Assembly: GCA_947630485.1 (NCBI GenBank)
Contig: CANRHU010000024.1
Span: forward strand, 1-43,766
Reading direction: 5' to 3'
DNA length: 43,766 nucleotides
Origin: an uncultured Lachnospiraceae bacterium
GTDB taxonomy: Bacteria > Bacillota > Clostridia > Lachnospirales > Lachnospiraceae
Shown: positions 17,027 through 25,209 of the stretch, piece after piece
How the letters are laid out: every line of letters starts with the position of its first letter
Numbering within the stretch: the stretch's first letter is position 1
The notes under the pieces: generated by a model
What the model was told of the DNA's origin: nothing
Databases searched by the model: none
What the model saw: only the letters and a program-made list of their open reading frames with translations
Program-made: the position numbers and the translations under genes

Positions 17027-18805
17027 ATGCAGTCAAGAACACATACTTGCGGAGAACTGAGAAAGAATAATGCTGGAGAACGGGTCACAATCGCAGGCTG
17101 GATGGAGAATGTGAGGGAAGTCGGAAGCAATCTGGCGTTTATGGTTGTACGTGATTTCTATGGTACGACCCAGGTAGTCATAGAAGACGAAAAGATGATG
17201 GCTGTGGTCAAGCCGCTCAATAAAGAATCGACGATCTCTGTGACCGGCGTGGTCAGGGAGAGAAGCAGTGTCAATCCAAAGATTCCTACGGGAGAGATCG
17301 AGATTGTGCCTGAGAAGATTCAGGTGCTGGGGGCCTGCCGCCATGGGGAGCTGCCCTTTGAGATCAACCGCTCCAGGGACGCGGACGAGACCTTCCGCCT
17401 GAAATACCGCTATTTGGATCTGCGCAATCCGGAGGTCAAGAAGAATATCGTGCTGCGGTGCAACGTGGTATCGGCTCTTCGGAATGCTATGACCGAGCGG
17501 GGATTTCTGGAGATCACCACCCCGATTCTCACCGCTTCCTCACCGGAAGGGGCGAGGGATTATCTGGTGCCTGCCAGAAAGCATCCCGGCAAGTTCTATG
17601 CGCTTCCCCAGGCTCCGCAGCAGTTCAAGCAGCTTCTGATGACCGCGGGATTTGACCGCTATTTCCAGATCGCCCCCTGTTTCAGGGATGAGGACGCCAG
17701 AGGGGATCGTTCCCCGGGAGAATTCTATCAGCTGGATATGGAGATGGCTTTCGCGACCAAGGAGGACGTGTTCCAGGTGCTGGAGGAGGTGCTCCCGCCG
17801 ATTTTTGCGAAGTACGGCAAATATAACAGCGCATCTTCGGCGCCGTTTCAGAGGATTCCGTACCTTCAGGCTATGGAGGAGTTCGGCACGGACAAGCCGG
17901 ATCTGCGCATCGACCTGCGGGTGACGGATATGACCGAAGAACTCGCGGGATGCGGCTTCGCGCCCTTCGCGGGGAACATCGTGAAGGCGGTTCCTGTGTC
18001 CGGTTGTACGCTTACCAGAAAGGCCATCGACAAGATCTGCGCGGATATCGAGGTGCAGGCCGGAAGCAAGGCTTACTGGTTCAAATGTGATGAGAAAGGC
18101 ACGATTGCAGGCGGAATCGCCAAGTTTGTCAACGGTGATCCGGCTGTGGCGGCCGCTGTGACCGACAAGCTGCATCTCGCGCCCAATACCCTTGTGGTGC
18201 TCGGCGCCGGAAAGAAGGAAACAGCCCAGAAGACCGCGGGTGTGGCGGTGAAGATGCTGGGCGCAGCCTGCGAGGGCCATATGAGAAAGGAGACGTACGA
18301 ATTCTGCTGGATCATCGATTTCCCCATGTACGAGATTGGGGAGGAGTCCGGAGAGCTGGAATTCTGTCATAATCCATTTTCCATGCCGTCAGGCGGAATG
18401 GAGATCCTGCTGGCGGCGGAGCGGGGCGAGGTGGATCCCCTCACCATCATGGCGGATCAGTACGACCTGGTGTGCAACGGCGTGGAGCTGTCCTCCGGAG
18501 CCGTGCGGAACCACGATCCGGAGATCATGGTAAAGGCCTTTGAGATAGTACGTCTCGGGGAAGAGGAAGTGAAGGCCAAGTTCCCGGCCATGTACAACGC
18601 CTTTACCTACGGAGCGCCGCCGCACGCGGGGATCGCTCCCGGCGTTGACCGCATGGTCATGCTGCTGGCGGGCGAAGAGTCCATTCGCGAGATCATTGCC
18701 TTCCCGATGAACAAGAACGCCCAGGATATTATGATGGGCGCGCCCTCTGAGGTGGAGCAGAAGCAGCTGGACGAGCTGCATATTGCGGTGACAGCAGAAG
18801 AATGA
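17027..18805 (+). CDS. aspS: aspartyl-tRNA synthetase, bacterial type
   Basis: A 592-residue class II synthetase that charges tRNA-Asp. In order: N-terminal OB-fold anticodon-binding domain (GERVTIAGWMENVREVG), class II motif 2 (FQIAPCFRDEDARGDRSPGE split around residues 216-235), the bacterial GAD insertion (about 285-420), and motif 3 (GIAPGVDRMVMLLAGEESIR). The size and GAD domain mark the bacterial rather than archaeal form. No gatCAB gene is nearby, so whether it also charges tRNA-Asn cannot be decided. The start ATG 17027 has TCGGGAGGA upstream. It is flanked by terminators on both sides. Confidence 0.97.
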   Translation: MQSRTHTCGELRKNNAGERVTIAGWMENVREVGSNLAFMVVRDFYGTTQVVIEDEKMMAVVKPLNKESTISVTGVVRERSSVNPKIPTGEIEIVPEKIQVLGACRHGELPFEINRSRDADETFRLKYRYLDLRNPEVKKNIVLRCNVVSALRNAMTERGFLEITTPILTASSPEGARDYLVPARKHPGKFYALPQAPQQFKQLLMTAGFDRYFQIAPCFRDEDARGDRSPGEFYQLDMEMAFATKEDVFQVLEEVLPPIFAKYGKYNSASSAPFQRIPYLQAMEEFGTDKPDLRIDLRVTDMTEELAGCGFAPFAGNIVKAVPVSGCTLTRKAIDKICADIEVQAGSKAYWFKCDEKGTIAGGIAKFVNGDPAVAAAVTDKLHLAPNTLVVLGAGKKETAQKTAGVAVKMLGAACEGHMRKETYEFCWIIDFPMYEIGEESGELEFCHNPFSMPSGGMEILLAAERGEVDPLTIMADQYDLVCNGVELSSGAVRNHDPEIMVKAFEIVRLGEEEVKAKFPAMYNAFTYGAPPHAGIAPGVDRMVMLLAGEESIREIIAFPMNKNAQDIMMGAPSEVEQKQLDELHIAVTAEE

Positions 18806-18867
18806 CGGAAGCGGCCGGCCTTCCCGTGGCTGGCCGGGGCCGGGTAGTATCGAATAGGAACATAAAT

Positions 18868-18937
18868 AAACCTCCTTCGGCATAAGCATTAGGTAGACGT
18901 GACAGGCCTGCCTGAAGCGGCGCGAAGGAGGTTTTTC
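18868..18937 (+). terminator. terminator-like stem that contains the next gene's ribosome binding site
   Basis: AAACCTCCTTCG (18868-18879) is the exact reverse complement of CGAAGGAGGTTT (18923-18934); the stem is followed by TTCT. The right arm is also the AAGGAGG ribosome binding site for ATG 18939, so the structure can end aspS transcription and hide the start of the next gene. Confidence 0.65.
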
Positions 18938-18938
18938 T

Positions 18939-20141
18939 ATGGAGTCCGGTAAGAGGCCGAGTTTTGTACATCTGGTGATCGCTCTTGAGTCAGTGGTTTT
19001 GCTGGCTTTTCTTTTGATGCTGACGCCTCTCGGCAGCAGACTGACGCTGAATGAGAATGTGGAATCGGCGGCGGAAAAAGAGACGGAGAAGCAGGAGGAA
19101 TCGGGCGGAGATGCTGACGGAGAGAAAAGTTCTGAGGAAAAGGATTATATCAAATGGGTTGATTTTGACATCCCCGCCGAGGTGCTTAAGAAGGCGTTCC
19201 GCTGCGATATCGACACTTATCTGGCAGATGTCCATCTGAACTGGATCGAAATCCTGGCATATCTGGGCGCTTGCTATGGAGGCGATTTTTCACGCTATAC
19301 GGAATCCGACTTAAATGCGGTGACAGAGCGGCTGCGGGCTGGGGAGAAGATGGCGGATATCGCGGCAGAGATGGAATACTATCCGTATTATCTGGAGGCG
19401 TACACGGCCGTTCTGGGCGGCATGGTCGGGGAGTATGAGGTGGAGATCCCCGGTTCGGAAGCGCCGGATTTCGCGTTGCCAAAGGATGAAAAAGGCAATC
19501 CGATTCCCACAAATGACAATGTCTGGGTCACCAAATACGGTCTTAAGGCATTTTCTCCGATTGCGAAGAATTATCCGTATAGCGACTATGACGATTTCGG
19601 CGCGTCCCGGGACTACGGTTTTCAGCGTGTCCATCTGGGACACGATCTGATGGGGCAGGTTGGAACGCCTGTGATCGCGGTGGAATCCGGCCGCGTGGAG
19701 GCCATAGGCTGGAACCGCTACGGCGGCTGGCGCCTTGGCATCCGCAGCCTTGACGGGCGGCGCTATTATTATTACGCCCATCTGAGGAAAAATTATCCGT
19801 ATCATAAATCCCTGAAAGAGGGAAGTATCGTCCAGGCAGGGGATGTGATCGGATATCTGGGCCGCACCGGGTACAGCGACACGGAGAACACGAACAATCT
19901 CGAAGACCCGCATCTTCATTTCGGTATTCAGCTGATCTTCGACGAGTCCCAGAAGGACAGCGATCATGAAATCTGGATCGACTGTTATGAACTCATCCGT
20001 TTTCTCTCGATCAACCGTGCCAAGACGGTGAAGGACGAATCTACCAAGGAATACTACCGCGTCTATCAGATGAAGGATCCGGCGATTCCAGGCGGCGCAG
20101 CTGCGCAGCAGATACCGGAAACCGCGAACGCCTCGCCGTAA
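18939..20141 (+). CDS. membrane-anchored M23-family peptidase
   Basis: A 400-residue protein with an N-terminal membrane anchor (about residues 9-30, LVIALESVVLLAFLLMLTPL), an acidic Glu/Lys linker (about 38-70), a helical middle part, and a C-terminal LytM/M23 zinc peptidase domain. Zinc and catalytic residues are in place: His232 and Asp236 (HLGHD), His281 (YYAHL) and His325/His327 (PHLHFGI). It should sit outside the membrane and cut peptidoglycan cross-bridges or take part in spore or septal remodelling. The domain lacks obvious substitutions seen in inactive LytM proteins. It is monocistronic, with its ribosome binding site inside an aspS terminator-like stem, an arrangement that suggests conditional translation. 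Confidence 0.88.
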   Translation: MESGKRPSFVHLVIALESVVLLAFLLMLTPLGSRLTLNENVESAAEKETEKQEESGGDADGEKSSEEKDYIKWVDFDIPAEVLKKAFRCDIDTYLADVHLNWIEILAYLGACYGGDFSRYTESDLNAVTERLRAGEKMADIAAEMEYYPYYLEAYTAVLGGMVGEYEVEIPGSEAPDFALPKDEKGNPIPTNDNVWVTKYGLKAFSPIAKNYPYSDYDDFGASRDYGFQRVHLGHDLMGQVGTPVIAVESGRVEAIGWNRYGGWRLGIRSLDGRRYYYYAHLRKNYPYHKSLKEGSIVQAGDVIGYLGRTGYSDTENTNNLEDPHLHFGIQLIFDESQKDSDHEIWIDCYELIRFLSINRAKTVKDESTKEYYRVYQMKDPAIPGGAAAQQIPETANASP

Positions 20142-20234
20142 ACAGGCGGCTTTTCGTGCCGGCAGAGTTCCGCAATGCGGCCTGCGGCGGCTGGGAGACG
20201 GCTGCGGGGCTCCCATGTATACATTCGCGCAAGC

Positions 20235-20282
20235 TTTTCATTTTCCTCTGACTATGCTATACTAAAAGAGATTTTATCTCTT
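20235..20282 (+). promoter_or_regulatory. promoter of fbp with dyad at the start site
   Basis: TTTTCA (20235-20240), 17-base spacer, TATACT (20258-20263). A perfect inverted repeat AAGAGAT-TTT-ATCTCTT (20266-20282) covers the expected start of transcription and could be an operator or a leader hairpin. Confidence 0.5.
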
Positions 20283-20319
20283 GGTTTCCGTTTACGCATA
20301 TATGGGGGTGATCTGCAGC

Positions 20320-22257
20320 ATGCGCGATTTAGCATATCTGAAACTCCTGGCCCGCGAGTATCCGACGATCCGCGCCGCGGCCAGCGAAATCATCAATCTG
20401 ACTGCCATCGGCGGCCTGCCGAAGGGAACAGAATATTTTTTCAGCGACCTGCACGGCGAGCACGAGGCGTTTATCCATCTTCTGCGGTCTTCTTCCGGTA
20501 TCATTCGCGAGAAGATCAAGGAAACCTTTGGCTATGTGATTCCGGAGGAGGATCAGGACGAGCTTGCCAATTTGATCTATTATCCAAAAAAGGAGCTGGC
20601 CCGCAGGGAGCGCGAGGGAAAAGCCGGCGACGACTGGAAGCGGATTACGATCTATCGCCTGGTGCAGATCAGCAAGGAGGTTTCCTCCAAATACACCCGT
20701 TCCAAGGTGCGCAAGAGTATGCCCGCCGATTTCGCCTATATCATCGACGAGCTTCTTCACGTGGATTACAATGATGAGAATAAGAAGGTCTATTACAGCG
20801 AGATCGTCCGTTCCATCATTGACAACGATATTGCCGGCCCGTTCATCTGCGCTCTGTGCGAGCTGATCCAAAAGCTGACGATCGACCGCCTTCATATCAT
20901 CGGCGATATCTTTGACCGGGGGCCCAGGGCCGATTTGATCATGGAGGAGCTGATGCATTTCCATGATGTGGATATTCAGTGGGGCAATCATGACATCTCC
21001 TGGATGGGCGCCGCTACGGGCAATCTGGCCTGTATCTGCAATGTGCTTCGCATCGCCATCAGCTACAATGGTTTTGATGTGCTGGAGGACGGCTACGGCA
21101 TCAATCTGCGTCCGCTGTCCATGTTTGCGGCCGCCATCTACCATGACGACCCCTGCAGGCGTTTTTCGCCGCATATTCTGGACGAGAATATCTATGACGC
21201 CGTAGATCCCGGGCTGGCCGCCAAGATGCACAAGGCGATCGCCGTTATACAGTTCAAGGTGGAGGGCCAGATTATTAAGCGTCACCCGGAATATCATATG
21301 GATAACCGGTGCCTTCTGGAAAAGATTGATTTTGAAAACGGAACCGTGACGGTGGATGGGACGGTTTATCCGATGCTGGACATGCGTTTCCCGACCATTG
21401 ATCCGGCAGATCCATTGGCGTTGTCGAAGGAGGAGGAGGAACTTCTGCGCACGCTGGCGCTCTCGTTTCAGCACAGCGCGCTGCTGCACAGGCATGTGAA
21501 GTTTCTCTATACGCATGGGTCCATGTACAAGTGCTATAACAATAATCTCCTTTATCATGGTTGCATCCCCATGCGGGAGGACGGCAGCTTTGAGGAGATG
21601 ACCTTCGCCGGTCAGATATACTCCGGAAAGGCCATGATGGACGCGTTGGACAGGATTGTGCAGAATGCGTATTTCTATCCGGAGAATCATCCGGGCAAGG
21701 AATCGGCCCGGGATTTCATGTGGTATCTGTGGTGCGGCGCCAAATCGCCGGTTTACGGCAAGGACAAGATGACAACATTTGAAAATTATTTCGTGGAGGA
21801 TAAATCGACTCACAAGGAAACCTTCAATGTCTACTATCAGCTGAGCGTGAAGGAGGAGTATTGTGACAGGATTCTTGAGGAATTCGGACTTCCTACGCAA
21901 GGAGGGCATATCATCAACGGGCACGTGCCTGTGAAGATTAAAGACGGAGAGACGCCGATCAAAGCAGGCGGAAAGCTCTATATCATTGACGGCGGACTGT
22001 CCAAGGCTTATCAGAGCAAGACCGGTATCGCGGGATATACGCTGATTTATAATTCCCGTCATCTGGCGCTGGCGGAGCACAGACCCTTCCGCCCCGGCGA
22101 GAAATACACGCCGAAGGTGACGATCGTAGAGAAGATGAAGAGCCGCGTTATGGTCAGAGATACGGATCTGGGCGTGGATTTGCAGGAGAGGATCGGCGAT
22201 CTGAAGGAGCTTCTGGCCGCATACCGGGAAGGCACAATTAAGGAGAACATCCGATAG
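20320..22257 (+). CDS. fbp: fructose-1,6-bisphosphatase, class III
   Basis: A 645-residue Firmicutes-type FBPase that removes phosphate from fructose 1,6-bisphosphate in gluconeogenesis. It belongs to the calcineurin-like metallophosphoesterase fold: FFSDLHGEHEAF, IIGDIFDRGPRAD and QWGNHDISWMGA supply metal ligands, and INGHVPVK is the late histidine motif. ATG 20320 (MRDLAYLKLLAREYP) is chosen because GGGGTGATC lies eight bases upstream; an ATG at 20302 would overlap that site. Length fits the class (about 640-670). It stands alone with its own promoter. Confidence 0.95.
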   Translation: MRDLAYLKLLAREYPTIRAAASEIINLTAIGGLPKGTEYFFSDLHGEHEAFIHLLRSSSGIIREKIKETFGYVIPEEDQDELANLIYYPKKELARREREGKAGDDWKRITIYRLVQISKEVSSKYTRSKVRKSMPADFAYIIDELLHVDYNDENKKVYYSEIVRSIIDNDIAGPFICALCELIQKLTIDRLHIIGDIFDRGPRADLIMEELMHFHDVDIQWGNHDISWMGAATGNLACICNVLRIAISYNGFDVLEDGYGINLRPLSMFAAAIYHDDPCRRFSPHILDENIYDAVDPGLAAKMHKAIAVIQFKVEGQIIKRHPEYHMDNRCLLEKIDFENGTVTVDGTVYPMLDMRFPTIDPADPLALSKEEEELLRTLALSFQHSALLHRHVKFLYTHGSMYKCYNNNLLYHGCIPMREDGSFEEMTFAGQIYSGKAMMDALDRIVQNAYFYPENHPGKESARDFMWYLWCGAKSPVYGKDKMTTFENYFVEDKSTHKETFNVYYQLSVKEEYCDRILEEFGLPTQGGHIINGHVPVKIKDGETPIKAGGKLYIIDGGLSKAYQSKTGIAGYTLIYNSRHLALAEHRPFRPGEKYTPKVTIVEKMKSRVMVRDTDLGVDLQERIGDLKELLAAYREGTIKENIR

Positions 22258-22263
22258 TTCGGC

Positions 22264-22292
22264 TTTACGCATAGGAAAAAGTGTGTTAAAAT
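22264..22292 (+). promoter_or_regulatory. promoter of the DUF1700 gene
   Basis: TTTACG (22264-22269), 17-base spacer, TAAAAT (22287-22292), start near 22299, leader about 28 bases with AAAGGAG. Confidence 0.45.
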
Positions 22293-22326
22293 ATAGACAA
22301 CCTTATTACGGATAAAGGAGATTCGG

Positions 22327-22851
22327 ATGAATAAAGAAGAATTTCTTCAGACGCTGCGCCGCGACCTGTCGGGAGATGTGCCGCGGGACGTGCTGGAAGA
22401 AAATGTGCAGTATTATCGTGAATATATTGACGGGGAAGTGCGGAAGGGCCGTTTGGAGGAAGAAGTTGTTGAGGAACTGGGGACGCCCCGCCTGATTGCC
22501 AAGAACATTGAGGATACGACGGAGCTGGATCAGGAGGAGGCCGATGGCAGGCGTTACACCGATTACGGTTATGGGGATACGTATTCGTCGGACGACGGAA
22601 GTTCCTATGGGGGACAGGGCGGAAGCTATCGTGACGGCGGTATGGGCGGCTCCGAAGGCCGCGGTTCCTTCCATCTGTTTGATCTGAGCAAATGGTACGG
22701 CAAGCTGATGGTGGCTGTGATTGTGTTTGTCGTGGTTTATGTGGTGTTCGCCATTATCGGAGGAATTTTCACGCTGCTGGCGCCGTTTTTGGGACCGATC
22801 CTTATCATTTGGCTGATTATCAGCCTGTTCCGGGGTTCCAGACGACAATGA
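22327..22851 (+). CDS. DUF1700 / HAAS-domain membrane protein
   Basis: A 174-residue protein. The first about 65 residues form the HAAS helical domain typical of DUF1700 (MNKEEFLQTLRRDL, YYREYIDGEVRKG, VVEELGTPRLIA). A Gly/Ser/Tyr/Asp-rich linker (about 72-115) leads to two adjacent hydrophobic stretches at the C-terminus (VAVIVFVVVYVVFAIIGGIF and LLAPFLGPILIIWLIISLF). DUF1700 proteins usually pair with PadR-type regulators; none is next to it here. It is followed by a strong terminator, so it appears monocistronic. Function unknown; a membrane stress-sensing role is only a family-level guess. Confidence 0.8.
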   Translation: MNKEEFLQTLRRDLSGDVPRDVLEENVQYYREYIDGEVRKGRLEEEVVEELGTPRLIAKNIEDTTELDQEEADGRRYTDYGYGDTYSSDDGSSYGGQGGSYRDGGMGGSEGRGSFHLFDLSKWYGKLMVAVIVFVVVYVVFAIIGGIFTLLAPFLGPILIIWLIISLFRGSRRQ

Positions 22852-22884
22852 CGGCAGGTTTCTGTGAATTCGGATTTTGAAAGA

Positions 22885-22926
22885 AAAAAGCGCCAAAACA
22901 AATTTTTAATAGTTTTGGCGCTTTTT
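22885..22926. terminator. strong bidirectional terminator
   Basis: AAAAAGCGCCAAAAC (22885-22899) and GTTTTGGCGCTTTTT (22912-22926) form a perfect 15-bp stem with A- and T-runs at the ends. Confidence 0.9.
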
Positions 22927-22929
22927 GTG

Positions 22930-22958
22930 TTGACAAATTAACAAAAAAGAAATATACT
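22930..22958 (+). promoter_or_regulatory. strong promoter of the NlpC/P60 gene
   Basis: TTGACA (22930-22935), 17-base spacer, TATACT (22953-22958), in an AT-rich setting. The leader has a perfect dyad ACAAATTTGT (22973-22982) and ACTCCT (22959-22964) complementary to the ribosome binding site AGGAGT (22994-22999). Confidence 0.75.
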
Positions 22959-23005
22959 ACTCCTAGAAATTAACAAATTTGTAATAGTTTCGAAGGAGTT
23001 TAGCA

Positions 23006-23716
23006 ATGAATTTTAAAAAATGGAAATGGTTTACAGGATTAGCCCTGTGCGCCGTGATGGCGGCTGCGGGACCGCATAGTGCGGACCGGGCCGAGGCGGC
23101 CGGGTACATAGAAGGCGTCAGCGTGGAAACCAGCGCTTCTTATAAGATCAAGATTGACGCGCAGGCCGTAGCTGTTTATGAGGAACCGAGCATAACGGCG
23201 GCGGAGACGGCGAAGGTGTTCCAAGGCGGGGTTTATGATGTGCAGACCTGCGGAGACGGCTGGGTGAAGCTTGCGGAGGAACAAGGAGACGGCTATCTGC
23301 GGCTTGCGGATGGGGCGATTCTGGTGGAGACGATGCAGGAGAGAGTGAATGAGGAAGCGGTTCTGCGGGAGAACATCGTAGCATATGCGCTGCAGTTTGT
23401 CGGCAACCGTTATGTTGCGGGAGGGACTGACCCGCATACGGGTGCGGATTGTTCCGGGTTTACCGCTTATGTATTTCGGCAGACGGCGGGGATTTGTCTG
23501 TCGCACAGTTCCCGGGTACAGGCGGGAGAAGGAACCGCGGTGCAGACGCCGAAACCGGGAGATCTGATTTTCTATAACAGGGGCGGGTCGATCGGCCATG
23601 TGGCAATTTACATTGGCGGCGGACAGATTGTCCATGCGTCAACGGAGAAGACCGGCATTAAGATATCGAAGTGGGATTATAAAACGCCGGCGAAGATCGT
23701 GGATGTACTGTCATAG
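23006..23716 (+). CDS. secreted NlpC/P60 cell-wall hydrolase with SH3-like domain
   Basis: A 236-residue exported enzyme. It has a signal peptide (KKWKWFTGLALCAVMAAAG, cut probably near the AEA at residues 29-31), an SH3-like region (about 48-105, VAVYEEPSITAAETAKVF), and an NlpC/P60 domain with the catalytic triad Cys149 (GADCSGF), His198 (IGHVAIYIG) and His210 (IVHAS). Such enzymes cut the gamma-D-glutamyl-diamino acid bond in peptidoglycan stem peptides. GAAGGAG precedes ATG 23006. It has its own strong promoter and is not in an operon. The opening of its transcript is shared with the following small gene. Confidence 0.93.
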   Translation: MNFKKWKWFTGLALCAVMAAAGPHSADRAEAAGYIEGVSVETSASYKIKIDAQAVAVYEEPSITAAETAKVFQGGVYDVQTCGDGWVKLAEEQGDGYLRLADGAILVETMQERVNEEAVLRENIVAYALQFVGNRYVAGGTDPHTGADCSGFTAYVFRQTAGICLSHSSRVQAGEGTAVQTPKPGDLIFYNRGGSIGHVAIYIGGGQIVHASTEKTGIKISKWDYKTPAKIVDVLS

Positions 23717-23837
23717 ACTGCAGGGATATCGGGGAGGGGCGGCGTAAAGATTTCCAACCGGGCTTACCGGACGCCCCTGTGTATCGCAAATGTCTTAGGC
23801 GACTGATACAGAAAACAGTTGGTTGTAAAAAATGTCT

Positions 23838-23866
23838 GTATAAAGACGGTAAAATGAGCCATACTA
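23838..23866 (+). promoter_or_regulatory. candidate sigma-G (forespore) promoter of the 52-aa protein gene
   Basis: GTATA (23838-23842), 17 bases, CATACTA (23860-23866). This fits the Bacillus/Clostridium sigma-G consensus (gHATR, 17-18, CATNHTA). A TAAAAT at 23850 has no sigma-A -35 partner. CTCCTG (23867-23872) can pair with CAGGAG of the ribosome binding site (23894-23899). Confidence 0.5.
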
Positions 23867-23909
23867 CTCCTGTAACAAATAACTCTTTTCTTTCAGGAGG
23901 TATTAGACA

Positions 23910-24068
23910 ATGGCAAAGAACAGCTACGATATGGACGAGTCCAGAAACAGCCAGAACAGCAATCAGAACAACAGCCAGAACAGCGGCAATCAGAACAACA
24001 ATCAGAATAACAGCCAGAACGGTACAAGCAAGAACAGCAGCAAGAACTGCGGCGGAAACAACCGCTGA
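23910..24068 (+). CDS. 52-residue Asn/Gln/Ser-rich small protein, possibly a forespore protein
   Basis: Starts MAKNSYDMDESRNSQNSNQN and continues with repeated QNNSQNSG/NQNNNQNNSQ units, ending NSSKNCGGNNR. More than half of the residues are Asn, Gln or Ser; there is no hydrophobic core, signal peptide or membrane helix, and a single Cys near the end. The start has the excellent ribosome binding site CAGGAGG, and a terminator follows 16 bases after the stop, so it is a complete one-gene unit and very likely translated. The composition recalls small gamma-type acid-soluble spore proteins of Bacillus (Gln/Asn-rich), and the promoter looks sigma-G-like, but I know no named family for it. Confidence 0.72.
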   Translation: MAKNSYDMDESRNSQNSNQNNSQNSGNQNNNQNNSQNGTSKNSSKNCGGNNR

Positions 24069-24083
24069 GACTGGAGACACAGG

Positions 24084-24114
24084 CCGCCCTGCCATTACGG
24101 TGGGGCGGTTTTTT
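24084..24114 (+). terminator. terminator after the 52-aa protein gene
   Basis: CCGCCC (24084-24089) and GGGCGG (24103-24108) followed directly by six T. Confidence 0.8.
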
Positions 24115-24224
24115 GTCCGCAAAGGATAACCGGCGGCTTCCATTCTGCATGGCTTCGGCCCGGGACACGCATCATCGGCTGTCCGCATATACTGGGAATA
24201 AAAGGGGACAGGTGAGGGACGAAC

Positions 24225-24533
24225 ATGCGTTATCCGATTATAAGCATGCGGGAACTGGAATACTGGATCACAATCGGACGGCAGATGTATCTGGTGGACC
24301 TGCGCGGCCGGGACGCCTATGAGAAAGGTCATCTGCAGGGCGCGGTGAACATTCCTTTCGATGAACTGGAGGAGCGGCTTGGGGAGCTGCCGGCCGGGAT
24401 GCCGATCGTTTTTTACTGTGTGCGGGGAAGCCAGAGTATGCTGGCCTGCAACCATCTGTGCGACAGGGGATACCAGGTGATTAACGCCGCAGGCGGGCTG
24501 AACGCCTACCGGGGACGGCATTTGGAGGTGTAA
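24225..24533 (+). CDS. single-domain rhodanese-like sulfurtransferase
   Basis: A 102-residue rhodanese domain protein of the GlpE/PspE size class. Asp25 and Arg27 are in LVDLRGRDAYEKGHLQGAVNIP, and the active-site loop is CVRGSQS with the persulfide-carrying Cys65 in FYCVRGSQSM. The C-terminal AGGLNAYRG is also typical. It probably moves sulfur in the cytoplasm; the donor and acceptor are unknown. A weak GAGGGACG ribosome binding site precedes ATG 24225. No operon partner is close by. Confidence 0.88.
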   Translation: MRYPIISMRELEYWITIGRQMYLVDLRGRDAYEKGHLQGAVNIPFDELEERLGELPAGMPIVFYCVRGSQSMLACNHLCDRGYQVINAAGGLNAYRGRHLEV

Positions 24534-24581
24534 AAAACAGACATTCTTTTACGAAATCTGACTAAGCGGATGAATCTTAAG

Positions 24582-24616
24582 TTGACAGAATCGGCGGGCG
24601 GCTATAAAATATAGCC
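24582..24616 (+). promoter_or_regulatory. promoter with overlapping dyad upstream of yfcE
   Basis: TTGACA (24582-24587), 17-base spacer, TAAAAT (24605-24610). A perfect 17-base palindrome GGCTATA-AAA-TATAGCC (24600-24616) covers the -10 box and would suit a repressor site. Confidence 0.65.
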
Positions 24617-24663
24617 ATCTGAGATGAGGCTTCTTTTGAAATAACATCGCGTGAGGTAGGCAT

Positions 24664-25209
24664 ATGAGATACATGTTTGCATCCGATATCCACGGCTCTG
24701 CTTATTACTGCGGGAAGATGCTGGAGGCGTTCGGAAAGTCCGGCGCGGAGCGGCTGATTCTGCTGGGGGATCTGTTGTATCATGGCCCCCGCAACGAGCT
24801 TCCGAGGGAATATGAGCCGAAGCGGGTATTTGCTATGCTGAACGACTGCAGGGATAAGATTTACGCGGTTCGGGGAAACTGCGATTCCGAGGTGGATCAG
24901 ATGGTGCTTGCGTTCCCGATGCTGGCGGACTATGCGGTGCTGGCGCTGAACGGCAAAACGATCTATGCGACACACGGCCACATTCTGAACGAAGAGCATC
25001 TGCCGCCCATGCAGCCTGGGGATGCGCTGGCCTTCGGACATATTCACCTGCCGGCAGCGCGGAAGATGGGCGACAAATATCTTCTGAATCCCGGTTCCGT
25101 ATCCCTGCCGAAGGAGGGAAATCCGCCAAGCTACGCGATATTGGATGGAGATCAGTTCACAATTCGGGATTTTGACGGCGGCGTCCTGGGACAGATCCGG
25201 CTGGTATGA
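24664..25209 (+). CDS. yfcE: YfcE-type phosphodiesterase
   Basis: A 181-residue metallophosphoesterase of the YfcE/MJ0936 family. Metal-binding motifs in order: SDIHG (Asp8, His10), LLGDLLYHGPRN, VRGNCD, ATHGH and FGHIH, all intact. The insertion HGPRNELPREYEPKRV is typical of the YfcE branch. E. coli YfcE cleaves artificial phosphodiesters; its natural substrate is uncertain. The ribosome binding site before ATG 24664 is weak (GTGAGGTAGGC). It has its own promoter. A second, shorter phosphoesterase of the same superfamily is encoded 2 kb downstream. Confidence 0.88.
   Translation: MRYMFASDIHGSAYYCGKMLEAFGKSGAERLILLGDLLYHGPRNELPREYEPKRVFAMLNDCRDKIYAVRGNCDSEVDQMVLAFPMLADYAVLALNGKTIYATHGHILNEEHLPPMQPGDALAFGHIHLPAARKMGDKYLLNPGSVSLPKEGNPPSYAILDGDQFTIRDFDGGVLGQIRLV

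Noticed and set aside
20329-22272. Minus-strand frame of 647 codons under fbp
   Set aside because: Mirror of a highly conserved gene; no ribosome binding site and no recognisable motifs.
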